Source of the DNA: Acanthacorydalis orientalis
Lineage: Eukaryota > Arthropoda > Insecta > Megaloptera > Corydalidae
DNA: 64,000 bases
NCBI GenBank assembly: GCA_034766995.1
Contig: CM068323.1
Span: forward strand, 6,525,143 to 6,589,142
Direction of reading: 5' to 3'
Made by a program: the position numbers and the translations under genes. Positions 1 through 10,507 of the stretch are shown piece after piece. The notes under the pieces are model-generated. The model was not told the origin of the DNA and did not search any database. It saw nothing but the letters and a program-made list of their open reading frames with translations. Position 1 is the first letter of the stretch. Each line of letters starts with the position of its first letter.

Positions 1-117
1 CAGGGTCCTTCTTGAGCAATTTTCGTCTTCAAATTTCGATGTTTACCGTTTTTTGCACCGTCCTTCTCCATAGTTTTTCGTTTAAAAAAGACTTGATCTA
101 ATAAATCTGTAATACGC

Positions 118-120
<3 letters not shown>

Positions 121-182
<62 letters not shown>
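121..182. repeat. (TA)n microsatellite, about 62 bp
   Basis: An uninterrupted TA dinucleotide run. It is one of roughly forty such arrays in the window. No transposon end is visible next to this one. Confidence 0.97.
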
Positions 183-186
<4 letters not shown>

Positions 187-1415
187 TTTAATAAAGGGTA
201 TCTAAATAATTTGACGAATCAAATATTTAAGTTTAATACCAAACTATTAGTTCAAAATTTAAACAGAAAAAAAACTATAAAATATAATTAATTTTTCACC
301 CCTAACCTACAAAACCGAACTATTTTGAATTGAATCGAAGCTAGATAGAAGTTTACTGTAGAATAGATATGCCAGGAAGATAATTAATAGAGGAGTAATA
401 GATGATAATAGGCTGAGAGATCTGTACGTGTGAATGGGAAAATGAATTGATGTTATTTAAGAGAATAGTTGAATAGGGAGAATAGATAGATAGTCGAATC
501 AATGGATGAATAGATTCATCTCGTTCGAGATGAATATACAAATAAATTTTGATACGATTTCACAGGAATCTGTACGAAGAGATATGTAAGTTCGTTTTAC
601 GAAAATACATTTTTAATTTTTACAATGATAACGATTGTTAAAGAATAACCGCACTATCTACACATTCTTTCAAAATGTCGACCGAACAAAAACATGGATG
701 TCACAGGAGACGATGACAAATATTAATTATAAACTTGGACTGTTATTAGTGCTATTAATAACGTAAGCCCTTTGTCTAACAAAATGTGACTCAGTGCGGT
801 AGAATGTGTTTAGTTATAAAAAAAGGTGTACGTCGAACAATAAAAGACCGTTCTGAAAAGATTAAGATCTCTAACATATGCTGTGTGTGTGTGTGTGGTT
901 ATTGGGCAACCGCTTAATATTCGACAAGTGAAGGTTTTATGTTTAACCTTTCATCCTAAAAGGTTTCATATGCATTTAATTTCCCGAAACGACCATCGAT
1001 CGATCTTCAGATCATATAAATTTAACACGCCGGATTTATGTCACAATTAAAATGATGAATTCATCGGAATTTATTAACATTACATCCGTACATATCTAGA
1101 AAAATGTTTAATTAATTTTAAAAAGTGTTGTACTTATAATTAAACTGGAACTAACGAACTCTATACACATTGTTTATGAATTGAAACAGCTTTATATAAT
1201 ATCTAAATGAATAAATTACAATTTCAATTCTATTGAAAGTACTTTTACTTGAATTAATACGGAAATATATCATAACAATTTTGTGTTATTATTTAAAAAC
1301 GATTTCATCATTAAAATAACCATACATTCTTGTTTTCAAAGCATTTAAGTATATCAGGTTTGATATATTGGGTGTAGAAATTAATTCGGTGCCAATTTGA
1401 ATATTAAAAACTTGT
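183..1415. other. No gene recognised, A+T-rich
   Basis: I see no coding region, RNA gene or transposon body here. There is a short GT run near 882-898. At about 1369-1395 the sequence resembles the terminal part of the mariner family whose 3' end is amplified at 52.35-53.88 kb (shared TTAATTCGGTGC). That remnant lies immediately before a TTAA-flanked insertion. Confidence 0.6.
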
Positions 1416-1419
1416 TTAA

Positions 1420-2121
1420 GGGGACCCGGTGGTCAGCGGCCTAAAATTTAAGCTATTTTAAAAAAGTTTTTCTATATGAGGGTAATGAATAATGCTTTCA
1501 AATTTTTTTACACTTATTTTATTACTAATAAACTACACAAAAATGAAAATAAAGACAAAAAAAAATTTTTTTTAATTAGAAAAATGATGCTGAAGTCTCC
1601 CTCTAAAAAAATGGAATTGCGTGGTGAATGATGATTTATCTCTCCCTCTGATCTAAAATAAAACAATTGACGAATTTTTAATTAGTATAAGTATAGCTAT
1701 CGCAGGAAGTAGAATAAAAAAAAAATTTGACAAAATGGCGCGTAGTCAAAAGTACAAGTTTGAAAACGACCAGTATTTTTGAATGTTTTGTTAATAAAAA
1801 AAATATAAATATTTTACGAAAACTATTAGTTTTACTTCCGAGCGAGAGCTAGAACTATTCAGAATAACATATTAAAATTTCAGACAAATCGGTCAAGTAG
1901 TTTTTTTTTCTGGCCCCCGCAAGACGAAAAAAGTAGTTTCGAGATAAACGCGTTTAAAGTTTTGCCGGCTCCACTTATTCTTCTACCTACCTGACCTTCT
2001 AATGGGCTGTAGATCCTGAAATACTCTGAATTTCGTCATCAAATTTTAACGGTATATTTTTAAGATACTATACTTTCGAAAAAAAATCGATTTTTCGAAA
2101 ATTCTAGACCACCGGGTCCTC
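1420..2121 (+). mobile_element. TTAA-flanked non-autonomous DNA element, copy 1
   Basis: A 702-bp element bounded by TTAA at 1416-1419 and 2122-2125. Its ends are inverted: it starts GGGGACCCGGTGGTC and ends with the complement of GAGGACCCGGTGGTC. Two near-identical copies lie at 15632-16339 and 61563-62267. Copy 1 lacks two bases (TA) in its 5' end and has one change in its 3' end, so it looks the oldest. No long ORF is present, so movement would need proteins from elsewhere. A TTAA target duplication is the hallmark of the piggyBac superfamily; assignment to piggyBac is inference, because the terminal sequence itself is not one I recognise. Confidence 0.85.
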
Positions 2122-2125
2122 TTAA

Positions 2126-2690
2126 GAACAATGCTTCACAGGTAATTTTGATTAGAACGTTTTCTCTTCTTATATTATTTGCATGAAAAGTTACAGTTTC
2201 CAATTGATTTCCATTGGATAAACGATAACCATTCGAGGAAATCTAAGTAAAAAATCTATGTGAGTCACAAAAATATTCTCATTGTCTTGCGTCGAGTCAG
2301 ACAAACATTTGTTCGTTTAGTGCAACATAAAACTTTGGCTCTAAGCTCTGCATTAAAAAATATAATAAAAACATACAAAACGGTTAAATAATAACGAATT
2401 CTATACATTTTTAAATATTCTTTCACTGTATTTTCGTTCCTAATTATATATTCATTTTATGTATAACGAAAAAACCGTTTTTTAAACAATATTTCAACCG
2501 AAATCACACAAATTCGATTGGGATATCTGACTAAAGTTAGGGAAATAATATTAAATAAAGGTTGGTGAAATTTGAAAAGATGTGATAATAAATGTTTTCT
2601 TATTAAAAAGAAAATTAATAATTTCCGGTCTATTTTTGTATATAAGAGAGCGATTTGAAGAGTTTGAGGCCTAACTATGAAAGAACACAA
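2126..2690. other. No gene recognised
   Basis: A+T-rich sequence between a TTAA element and a mariner relic. Nothing in it can be supported as a gene or known repeat. Confidence 0.5.
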
Positions 2691-2699
2691 CTTGTTTTG

Positions 2700-3385
2700 A
2701 AAATTACTTTTATTATTCAAACGGTCTCCCTGAATTTGAACGCACTTCATCCAGCGATTCTCTAGTGTTTTTATACCGTTCCGGAAATTTTTTTCTTGGA
2801 GGTTCACAAAATAGTGATTCACTTACTATCAGTTCTTCATCTGATGAAAATCGTGTAGCACCGAGGAATTTTTCAAGTTTTGGGAACAGATGGAAATCTG
2901 AGAGAAGCAAATCTGGAGAGTACTCTGGTTGGGTTAGAAATTCGTGCTAGTTTTGTCATAGATGCAACACTTGTATGGGAACGTGCATTGTTCTGATGGA
3001 AAATGATTTTTTTCATTGATAAACCTGGTCTTTTCTCCAGAATTGTATGAATCAGTCGATCCAAAAGCTTAGAATAACACTTTCTCGTTATCGTTTGACC
3101 CTTCGAAAGGTAGTCAATTAGCAGGACTTCTTTACCATTCTAACAAATTGAAGTCATAACTTTTCCAGGGGATAAAACTAATTTTGATTTTTTGAATGCG
3201 GAAAATCACCATGAGTCCTTTGCTTCGATTATCGTTTTGACTCTGGAGTGTAATAATGCATCAAAGTCTCATCTGTAGTCACAAATCGCCGGATAAAGTT
3301 AGTCGTATTTTTTTAAATCGATCCGGTTCGAACAGTCTTGGAAAATTTGTACTCGAATCCGTTTATTTTCAATTGCCAGGAAACA

Positions 3386-3426
<41 letters not shown>

Positions 3427-3531
3427 TATATCTTGAAAAACCCTCGGAAATCTGGATCAAGGGATGTCTGAATGCAGAAAAGTGAGGAGGCCAAAGCTCG
3501 ATTTGGACTGTAGCGTCATGAAAGAAGAAAA

Positions 3532-3597
<66 letters not shown>

Positions 3598-3640
3598 CAT
3601 ATAGGAACTTTTCCACTGATCCAATAGATCGAATTTTCAG
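2700..3640 (-). pseudogene. Decayed mariner transposase, family with the 22.96-24.09 kb relic
   Basis: Read on the minus strand, pieces of a DD34D mariner transposase appear in order. A TTDETLMHYYTPESK-like stretch lies near 3215-3290, a weakened second catalytic region (FHQNN, normally FHQDN) near 3000, and SPDLLLSDFHLFPKLEKFL followed by the C-terminus ends near 2715. Reading frame changes and stops separate them. Two (TA)n runs (3390-3431, 3535-3594) break the N-terminal half. The second catalytic Asp reads Asn, so even a repaired frame would probably be inactive. The 3090-3360 part aligns with 23000-23280, so both belong to one family. Confidence 0.8.
3535..3594. repeat. (TA)n microsatellite within mariner relic
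   Basis: A TA run of about 60 bp. A second run of about 40 bp lies at 3390-3431. Both fall inside the mariner relic, so they expanded or arrived after that insertion. Confidence 0.95.
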
Positions 3641-3644
3641 TGAG

Positions 3645-4425
3645 ATGGAGGTCGATAAAAAAGAATATTTTCTTGTAAGGAGTAAATGTATGAAAAAGGT
3701 TGTGAATCACTGAATGAAACACCGAAGAACTTGCATTGAACACAATGGAGAAGACTATATTGAAAAGTAGCACCGGTGTACGGCACTTTCTTGCAATTCA
3801 TAATGAAAAAAAAAATGTAATTATGGTTTCTGTTCGACTCATTCTCACATTTATTAAATGGACAAAGTTATAATGTCGATTAATCTTATAGAGCAAGATT
3901 CGTATATCGACTGTCCATAAATTCTTCTTCGAACATCCAGTTTGAAACTTTCAAACATAGAAAAATCATTAAGTTTCAGACACGTTTATTCGATATTAAA
4001 TAAAAATAAATTCCATCTTTTCGTGACGAGCATACTCGACACAAACGCTTCAGGGGTTAACAAATGACAATTCACAATGTAGGTCAGATTTATTTCTCGG
4101 CCAAGAAGCAAACGATCAGAATTTAAAACTTCTCATTCTGATAATTATTACCTCGTATATCTACAAATGTATTATTTATCTGAGAAAATATAAAAAAAAC
4201 ATTATTGCACAGATGTGTGGATTTTGTACACGTGTTCTCAGGTTGAACTGATTACACAAAACTTGTGAAACTCTACCACATGTTTGCGTGTAATTAAAAG
4301 AATGGAACAAATAATTTATAACCGTGCGACTAAACTGGTAGCAATTTACTTTGTTCTCTAGTTACTTCACTTTTGATTCAATAATGAAACAAAATAATTG
4401 AACACAATTAATTATAAACACTATA
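3645..4425. other. No gene recognised
   Basis: A+T-rich sequence with short oligo-A runs and no supportable coding region or repeat. Confidence 0.5.
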
Positions 4426-4427
4426 TA

Positions 4428-5345
4428 CCAGGGCGGTTTGAAGAGTTGCTTGGTTCGTGTACTCGCTGAGAGAGAGATAGGGGAACAGCTATTTATGTTT
4501 TTATATAATTCCATCCGGTTTAACTAAAAATCACTATAATAATCTTCCAGGCAACGCGATAGCGCTTGTTTAGTATGATTTCTAAAAATTCTAAACAGCA
4601 CGGTCACGCTCTCTTAACTCAATATCGAAAAATGCCGAGCGGCGCGATAGCGCTTGTTCAATATGATCTCGACAAATGACAATCGGCGTGATTGCGTTTC
4701 TAAAATACGACTCACTAGAACAGAAACGAAGCATACCATCAATCGAGCATCACGGCTCGATGTAATGGCACTTTTCAAACAGCGCGATTGCGCTGCGGTA
4801 GCACTGAAACGATTGATAACGCGTGTGAAATTGAAAGTCATTCCGTAATTAATTCTTCGTTTGACAGTCGTTTCAACAGAAGCGTTTCGTACGACCGTGC
4901 AAAATGGATAAAATCGGAATTCGATGCGCGATTCAGTTCTTTTTTTTGGAAGGGAATACAGTGAGAAATCTTCGAGATGATGTTTCCTGCATTGGATCAA
5001 TCTTGTACTTCCTACGAAATCGTTCCACTTTGAGTGAATGAATTGAAACGGGACAGAACGGGCAACAGGAGACCTGAGTGTAGCTGCCACGCCAGAAATC
5101 GTCGATAAAGTCAACAATATGGTTTTATCCGACTGGCGGGTGAAATTGAGCGAGATAGCAGATGTCGTGGGCATGTCGACTGAGCGAACGCGTTTCATTT
5201 TGAATAATGAATTGTGTACAAAAGAATTTTTTGCAAGAGGCGTGTCTGCGTGCCAAAAACGAGTTCTTAGGCAAGCATCATCCGACATCTCGGAGCTGTT
5301 TAAGAAGAATCCAATGGATTTCATGAGGAATTTCGTGACCATGGA
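4428..5345 (+). pseudogene. Mariner 5' half, outer element of a nested block
   Basis: A probable terminal repeat begins at 4428 after TA (CCAGGGCGGTTTGAAGAG). About 470 bp downstream an ATG at 4902 opens MDKIGIRCAIQFFFLEGN, typical of a mariner N-terminus. After frame breaks the helix-turn-helix region resumes at 5101-5345 (KLSEIADVVGMSTER and onward to NFVTMD). The reading stops exactly where the first catalytic motif MDETW should follow, because other sequence takes over. The 5' leader holds two similar stretches (GCGATAGCGCTTGTT at about 4556 and 4642). A long antisense ORF over the same bases is a shadow. Confidence 0.75.
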
Positions 5346-5560
5346 TTGGTCGTGCTGCTGGGCATACCTCCCCTCCACTTGAAGATCAAAGGTGCGGCCG
5401 CGTCCTCAGCGTACAGGCTGAAGGCGTGTGGCCAGTGGCGGCCGGGACCCAGGCATACTCGACTGAGGGGTTGGACAGGCAAACAAAGTAATCAGGGGTT
5501 AATATTCCTCTCCTGGCCAACACCTGACTACGGTCCTGTAGCATAGACAGCATTACAACA
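5340..5560 (+). pseudogene. Fragment of non-LTR retrotransposon ORF2 (R1/LOA-like)
   Basis: Frame +1 of this short GC-rich stretch reads VVLLGIPPLHLKIKGAAAS and continues to about 5546. This resembles the segment between reverse transcriptase and RNase H in R1/LOA/I-type elements, where a GLPPLH...IK..A motif is common. The fragment is only about 200 bp, has no catalytic residues, and abuts the broken mariner on one side and a MITE on the other. It looks like a dead-on-arrival insertion piece. The family call rests on memory of the motif and is tentative. Confidence 0.5.
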
Positions 5561-5576
5561 GAACATGCGCTCAATA

Positions 5577-5877
5577 GGCCTGTTCGATATGTACACTGGA
5601 CTGACTCTTGAATTTGATGACTTTGCTCTGAACTTGTTTCTATCGAACAACATAAATTAAGGTTAGAGTAAATCATATAAATATTGTCAAGTTTGAGTGA
5701 TTTGTTTATTCGATAGCGATTATCATAGGACAAAGACTGTCGAGTTAGACAAAGATGCTCGCGTTACTCTAACAAAAAGCTAGAGCAGGTTCCGAGTAAA
5801 AGATCCCCCGCTCTGAACTTACTCTAAACTGTTCGACGGAAGTCCCGAGCAAGTTCAGTGTACATATCGAACAGACC
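5577..5877. mobile_element. MITE with 25-bp terminal inverted repeats, PIF/Harbinger-like
   Basis: The left end GGCCTGTTCGATATGTACAC is matched by the reverse complement of the right end (GGTCTGTTCGATATGTACAC). The two 25-bp ends differ at two positions. The element is about 301 bp and non-coding. GGCCTGTTC-type ends are seen in PIF/Harbinger (Tourist) MITEs, which duplicate TWA. The flanks here are ATA and TTA, so the target duplication is not clean and the superfamily is uncertain. Confidence 0.65.
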
Positions 5878-6291
5878 TTATGTCTTACATGAACATTTGA
5901 GTATGACAAAGCTGCGCTTTAGATGGGTGCCGCGTTTGATCACACTTGATCAAAAATAATATCGAAAGGATGTTTCAGTCGATCGTTAGGCACACTATAA
6001 TTGCAATCCAATCGAATTTTTGCATCGATACATGACCGTTGAGGAGACTTGAGTCTACTGCTACACTCCTGAGACGAAATAACATTCGAAATAATGGACA
6101 GCGAAAGGCGAACCAACTCCAAAGAAAACAAAGACAATTCTAGCGGCAAGTAAGGTTATGTTGACTTTTTCTTGGGATATCCGTGGAATATTCTTTACTG
6201 ACTGCCTTGAAAAGGTGAAAACAATTAATAGCGAATATTATGCGAACTTATTGCAGCATTTGAACGATGAAATCAAGAAAAAACGGTCATA

Positions 6292-7202
6292 CGAGGTCAG
6301 ACAATTAAGTAATGCGACCGATTTTTTTTCTCGGCCTGTGGTAACACTGCGAACCTGTAACTCCGCCACCGTAATAGCAGATCCCTACTCTCTCGATTGA
6401 GACCTTGACCACCCTCGTACGATCATTTCTTCGCCAGCTGTTTAGTGTTTTGTAACAACGCGCGAGTAGTGCATGTCACGAAAATGGAACAGAGAAATTT
6501 AGAGCAACGGTGCGCGATAAAATTTTGTGCAAAACTCGGCGAAACCGCAACAGAAACTTATGAAAAAGTGCTTAAAATGTATGGTAGTGATTCCCTGAGT
6601 CTTAGTCAGGTGCTTCGATGGCATGCCGATTTTAAAAAAGGCCATTTTAAAAAAGGAACCATGAAAACCATGTTGATTTGCTTCTTCGACATCAAAGGGG
6701 TGGTTCACAAAGAGTTCGTACCACCTGGACAAACCGTAAATCAAGTATTCTACCGCAATGTGCTCGAAAAATTACGAAAAAGGGTGCTCAGAGTGCGTCC
6801 AGAGATCGCGAAGACTTGGGTTCTGCATCACGACAATGCTCCCTGTCACAGTGCGTTCAGTGTCTCTCAGTTTTTGGCGTCTAAAGGCATCGAAACGTTT
6901 CCACAACCGCCCTATTCACCGGACATGTCACCCTGCGCCTTCTTCCTATTCCCCCATATGAAAAAATTCGTCAAAGGTCGACATTTTGACTCCGTTGAAG
7001 ATGTCCAAGAATCTGTGACGAGGGTACTCGGAGAGGTCCCACAAGAAGTGTTCCAGAATTGTTACGAAAACTGGAAAACTCGCTGGAATAAGTGTATAGA
7101 TGCGGGAGGGGACTACTTTGAAGGGGATCGGAGCGATGTACCTTAATTTTTAAATATACTCGATTTTTGAATTTTGTTGCATTACTTAATTGTCTGACCT
7201 CG
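6292..7202 (+). mobile_element. Mariner (family 1), internally deleted, nested in another mariner
   Basis: A 911-bp element with 27-bp terminal inverted repeats (CGAGGTCAGACAATTAAG...) differing at one base. It is bounded by TA at 6290-6291 and 7203-7204. Removing it together with one TA rejoins the older mariner frame around it (KKRS-Y-LAKK). Relatives with different internal deletions are at 25357-26278 and 37953-38854. Confidence 0.95.
6484..7146 (+). pseudogene. Mariner family 1 transposase, internal deletion, third catalytic Asp lost
   Basis: From the ATG at 6484 the frame reads MEQRNLEQRCAIKFCAKLGE, the start of the N-terminal DNA-binding domain. After about 60 residues it jumps at a repeated AAAAAAGG stretch to MKTMLICFFDIKGVVHKEFV. 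The second HTH motif and the first catalytic Asp are missing. The catalytic region keeps LHHDNAP, but the third motif reads SPCAFFLF where the sister copies read SPCDFFLF, so the last catalytic Asp is Ala. The C-terminus (GDYFEGDRSDVP) is intact. The frame is open but the protein should be inactive. Confidence 0.85.
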
Positions 7203-7592
7203 TATTTGGCGAAAAAGTCAGTGCCGTTTCATCATGACAATGCACCAGCCCACACATCAGTTGTTTCGATTGCTAAAATCAATGAATTAAAATTGGAATT
7301 GTTTATCTACTCACCATACACTCCAGATTTATCCCCGAGCGACTTCCATCTCTTTGCTAACCTCAAAAAATGGCTCGGTGGAAAAAGATATGCAAACGAC
7401 AATGAAGTCAGCGTCAATGCGAGTGGCTATTTTGAAAAGCTTGACAAATCATCCGGGTATAACCGCTCGAGAACATCATTAGGAAAAGTGTACTGAGGTA
7501 AATGGAAATTGTATTGAGAAATAAATGAAAATCGATCAAAAAAAATACTGTCTTCTTATTCAGACCCGGAACTCTTCACCCTCACCCTCGTA

Positions 7593-8520
7593 GATTTGAG
7601 AAACAGCGCTTTATTTATACATTACGGCCGACTGGATTGACTTTTTCAAACGCTGTCGTTTCGTCACGGTACAAGAGACGACGCTTTCCTACATTTCGTC
7701 ATCGTTTCACTGTCCGTTTCACTAACGATGAGTGAAAGGTCAATCGCAACGATCAGCCGTGACAGTACCCTTGTCGCGCGGGTTCGTTATAAAAACCGGA
7801 ATAATGTTAATTTCTCATTAATATTCGAAGCGCGCGCCGAAATGTGCACAATGAATGAATCGGTTCTATTAATAAGATCTCCGTGCTCGCTCGACCGTGT
7901 CGAACAGTGTCTGATCCGTTCAGGCGGATAAGTGTGACGGCCGGTCCGCGTGACCTACTTCACATCCAGCATGATCTCTCGGATCCGTTGCCGTTTCGGC
8001 CGTCTCGAACCGCCGCCACACAACAGCCGAGCGGCTCCGTCGCGTTTCCTTTCACTGGGAACTCTCACGAGCCGCACGGCCATTTTTCAACAGGGAATAA
8101 TTCACTTTCGTTCTCTATGACACAATGCGTGTGCTGTTGCTTGCCGTTCGTGTGTTATTCGTTAACAAAAGAATATCGTAACAAGTTTGTGATCATTTTG
8201 TTTCGTACAGCGTTCGCTGTATGTAAAATAACATTCTTTTGTGCGTGTTATGCGCGTCGTTTCCGCCGTAGTGGCTGTTTTATTAAACGGCGTGCCGGGG
8301 TTGGGACGGACAACAGAGAACGCGCTCGTTAATAGAAACGAACGGAATCAAGAATATATCACAAACGTATCATACTTTCATTGTCGGTTCGAGTTCTCTC
8401 AAACATCTCGATGAATATCACAGATGTGCACCTTGTTTTCTTGTCCAGATTCTGATTACAATGTCGTTTCGTTGCGATGCGTTTTTCGATTATACGAATT
8501 CAGTAATTCTTAAGTGGCAT
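7593..8520. other. GC-richer segment of unknown nature
   Basis: From about 7620 to 8340 the sequence is clearly less A+T-rich than its surroundings, with many CpG. Open frames exist (for example 7728-7931 and 7883-8332, plus strand). Their translations are low in recognisable motifs and rich in Arg/Ser/Cys, as expected of non-coding GC-rich DNA. A host promoter or 5' exon region is possible but unproven. Confidence 0.35.
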
Positions 8521-8530
8521 GTGTTGTAAA

Positions 8531-8531
8531 T

Positions 8532-8596
<65 letters not shown>

Positions 8597-8608
8597 CGTG
8601 TGTGTGTG
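8531..8608. repeat. Compound (CA)n(TA)n(TG)n microsatellite
   Basis: A CA run is followed by about 40 bp of TA and a short TG run. It directly precedes a dispersed repeat that starts at 8611. Confidence 0.95.
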
Positions 8609-8610
8609 CC

Positions 8611-8795
8611 GGCAAAGTCCGAAGTAGAACCTTTACTCAAGGCTGTATATCTGCGCCTGGCCGGGTCAAAAAAGTGTGAGGGTGACGATGAAGGTGAGGG
8701 TCAAAGTATGGGTGAAGGTGATCTAATTTCAATTTTATAAATCAGGAAATATATTGACTAGTCAAAGTCAGACTTTTCCTGGTCTCCGTTAGTCA
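8611..8795 (+). repeat. Dispersed repeat with GTCAAAGTCCGA ends, copy A
   Basis: The sequence CAAAGTCCGAAGTAGAACC begins a unit that also occurs at 16566-16806 and, on the opposite strand, at 63915-64000. It holds a purine-rich GGTGA/GGATGA-type stretch and ends with ACTAGTCAAAGTC and CTTTTCCTGG. On the plus strand both complete copies keep an open frame (KSEVEPLLKAVYLRLAGSKK here). I do not recognise the family. Confidence 0.7.
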
Positions 8796-8842
8796 ATGTT
8801 CATCAAATCATTTCATTATGACATTCTCTCTTCCTTTCTCTC

Positions 8843-8843
<1 letters not shown>

Positions 8844-8901
<58 letters not shown>
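8844..8901. repeat. (TA)n microsatellite, about 58 bp
   Basis: A nearly pure TA run preceded by a short CT-rich stretch. Confidence 0.95.
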
Positions 8902-8905
<4 letters not shown>

Positions 8906-8967
8906 ACAAATTTAATTCTATAAAACTCTATTTAAGAAAATAATACAATAAATCATCTTTAATAGAA

Positions 8968-9060
8968 AAAAATAATTTTAAAAATATATTTATATCTGAT
9001 AGGGGTTTTATTAAATTTTTAAATATTTATGCCTCCTTTTCTCGTGCATGAATAATGAAA
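8968..9060 (+). repeat. 93-bp direct repeat, left copy flanking Helentron-like relic
   Basis: This stretch (containing CTGATAGGGGTTT and TGCCTCCTTTTC) recurs in the same orientation at 10508-10600 with roughly 90% identity. The two copies bracket a Helentron-like coding relic. Confidence 0.85.
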
Positions 9061-9198
9061 ATTGGTAGGTAGTGTCGGAGTCACTACCACTGAGGTTTTT
9101 TGGCGTAAAACGTCTTACCTAAGTGTTGTTGTCGGGGCGTGGTGTTCATACTGTTGGTATGAAAGAAATGAGTACAACAAACTTGCATGTCTTTTTAT

Positions 9199-10096
9199 TT
9201 ATTTCTCACAATGCTGACTAATTTGTAAGATTTTGTTAAAGACAGGACAGTGGTACGAGTAGTGCAATATGTAAGACTTACATGCTACGATTATATCTCT
9301 AGAGAACGTTAAGTCTATAGTTGTATACTTTAAAGTTGTGAAGTCAGTTGGATCCGTGACCAAGACCGGTCTAAACTTGTCGTTCGGAAACTGTTTCAGA
9401 CGATCGTTCGACGCATCGATCTTAAAGTCCCCGGTGAGCAGAAGCGGTATGTTGGGATCGCAGGGCCAGTCACTTACTATTGTTCTGAGATGCTCTGTGT
9501 AGTAAAGTATTACTTGAAAAAGAAACATCTCGATATAGTTGAGTGGCAAGTGTGTTGGCTTCATCGGATAAGCGAAACGGTTAATTTTACTCAACTTTGG
9601 CACATTTCTTTACTAATTTAAAGCAGTTTGAGCACAACATGAACTGTTGAACATCTTGATCTGTAAATTCCTGTTGTAAGATTTGCAACATAGCTGAATT
9701 TGGTCGTTTTAAATTATTTCGGAACCATATACGGTCACAAACTCCACAAACAGAACCGAACTTGTTGCCATGAAATGTCTTTTCAAAGTGCTCCGTCTCG
9801 AGACGCCAATGGGTTTTAAACTCTAAATAGATATTCTCAATCGTTACATCTGCTTCTGTTTCGTCGCACTCCATCGGTTCCATCTCACTGTCGACATCTA
9901 TTCCCTTTGAACTTGCATCAGGCGTTGCAGCGTTCGCGTGACTGTTGTTCGCCTCAACTTGTCGACGCTTCCTCATCCTCCGTATGCATTCTGCTGCTAT
10001 CATACCGGCCTTTTTGGATTCCTAATTTAGTCTTCTTTCACTTTGTAGCCGTCTACGATACTTATTTACCTTCTTGTTTTGAAGATACTTGGACAT
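9199..10096 (-). pseudogene. Helentron/Helitron-like protein, internally deleted (N-terminal zinc region joined to endonuclease tail)
   Basis: On the minus strand an ATG at 10096 opens MSKYLQNKKVNKY with one in-frame stop at codon 25. The frame then runs open to 9587. Near 9815-9600 it has a Cys-rich motif (SVCGVCDRIWF and MLCSNCFKLVKKC) like the one ahead of the Rep domain in animal Helitrons. A second frame continues with RFAYPMKPTHLPLN, also Helitron-like, then switches to PLLLTGDFKID and TTIDLTFSRDI...YHCPVF. That resembles an exonuclease-endonuclease-phosphatase fold, which Helentrons carry at the C-terminus. The Rep (HUH) and helicase parts, normally over 1000 residues, are absent. So this is probably a deletion derivative; the Helentron name is inference. 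Confidence 0.6.
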
Positions 10097-10507
10097 TTTT
10101 AAAATTTGACAGAAATTAGTCCAGGTTCAACAATTTATCATCGTATATCTTTTCAATTGCTTTCACTATTGTCACTGTTAGTATTTTATTTTATAGTACT
10201 TGTCCAGCTCTGCCAAACGATACCTCACACATCATCCTACACGTACGCACTCTTGAGCTACATTAATTTTTCCGATAATATTACACCACAATTTGCCGAC
10301 AGTGTTGTGGCGGCCTGTGACGTCACGCACTTAAGTTTAACATTGCATACCATTCTTACATCTTTGCTCTATTAAACCATGTATTGCTCATTTGGACGCG
10401 TTGTAGTTTCAAAGTTATTAAGATTTATTTGATACACACACAATCGTAACATCGACTTTTGCATGGTCTCCACCCATATTGAACCCGCGGTGTAAGACGT
10501 TTTCCGA

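Larger units (their letters stand above)
5886..7590 (+). pseudogene. Mariner relic interrupted by a younger mariner
   Basis: From 5886 the plus strand reads a decayed transposase: RWVPRLITLDQK near 5917, YTPETK near 6065, TINSEYYANLLQHLNDEIKK near 6215, then KKRS at 6278-6289. The continuation, LAKKSVPFHHDNAPAHTS, begins just after the inserted mariner at 7205. It runs through SPSDFHLFANLKKWLGG to about 7450, and a terminal repeat ends at 7590 before TA. The second and third catalytic Asp are present with the usual 34-residue spacing, but several stops disable the gene. It covers transposase residues already present at 5100-5345, so the two are different elements or an internal duplication. 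Confidence 0.8.

Noticed and set aside
4614..5378. Antisense open frame of 254 codons
   Set aside because: It lies opposite a mariner 5' leader and N-terminus on the plus strand and has no recognisable motif; it is a shadow.
4888..7590. One single mariner spanning the whole nested block
   Set aside because: The two halves cover overlapping transposase residues (the WVPR linker region is reached in both), so they are kept as separate relics or an internal duplication.
7883..8332. 149-codon plus-strand frame as a host gene
   Set aside because: The translation has no domain, signal or typical codon pattern I can recognise, and GC-rich DNA leaves long frames by chance.
9199..9603. Stand-alone AP endonuclease gene of a non-LTR element
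   Set aside because: The frame starts with a Helitron-like RFAYP...P.LPLN segment and follows the Cys-rich N-terminal part, so a Helentron derivative fits better, though not decisively.
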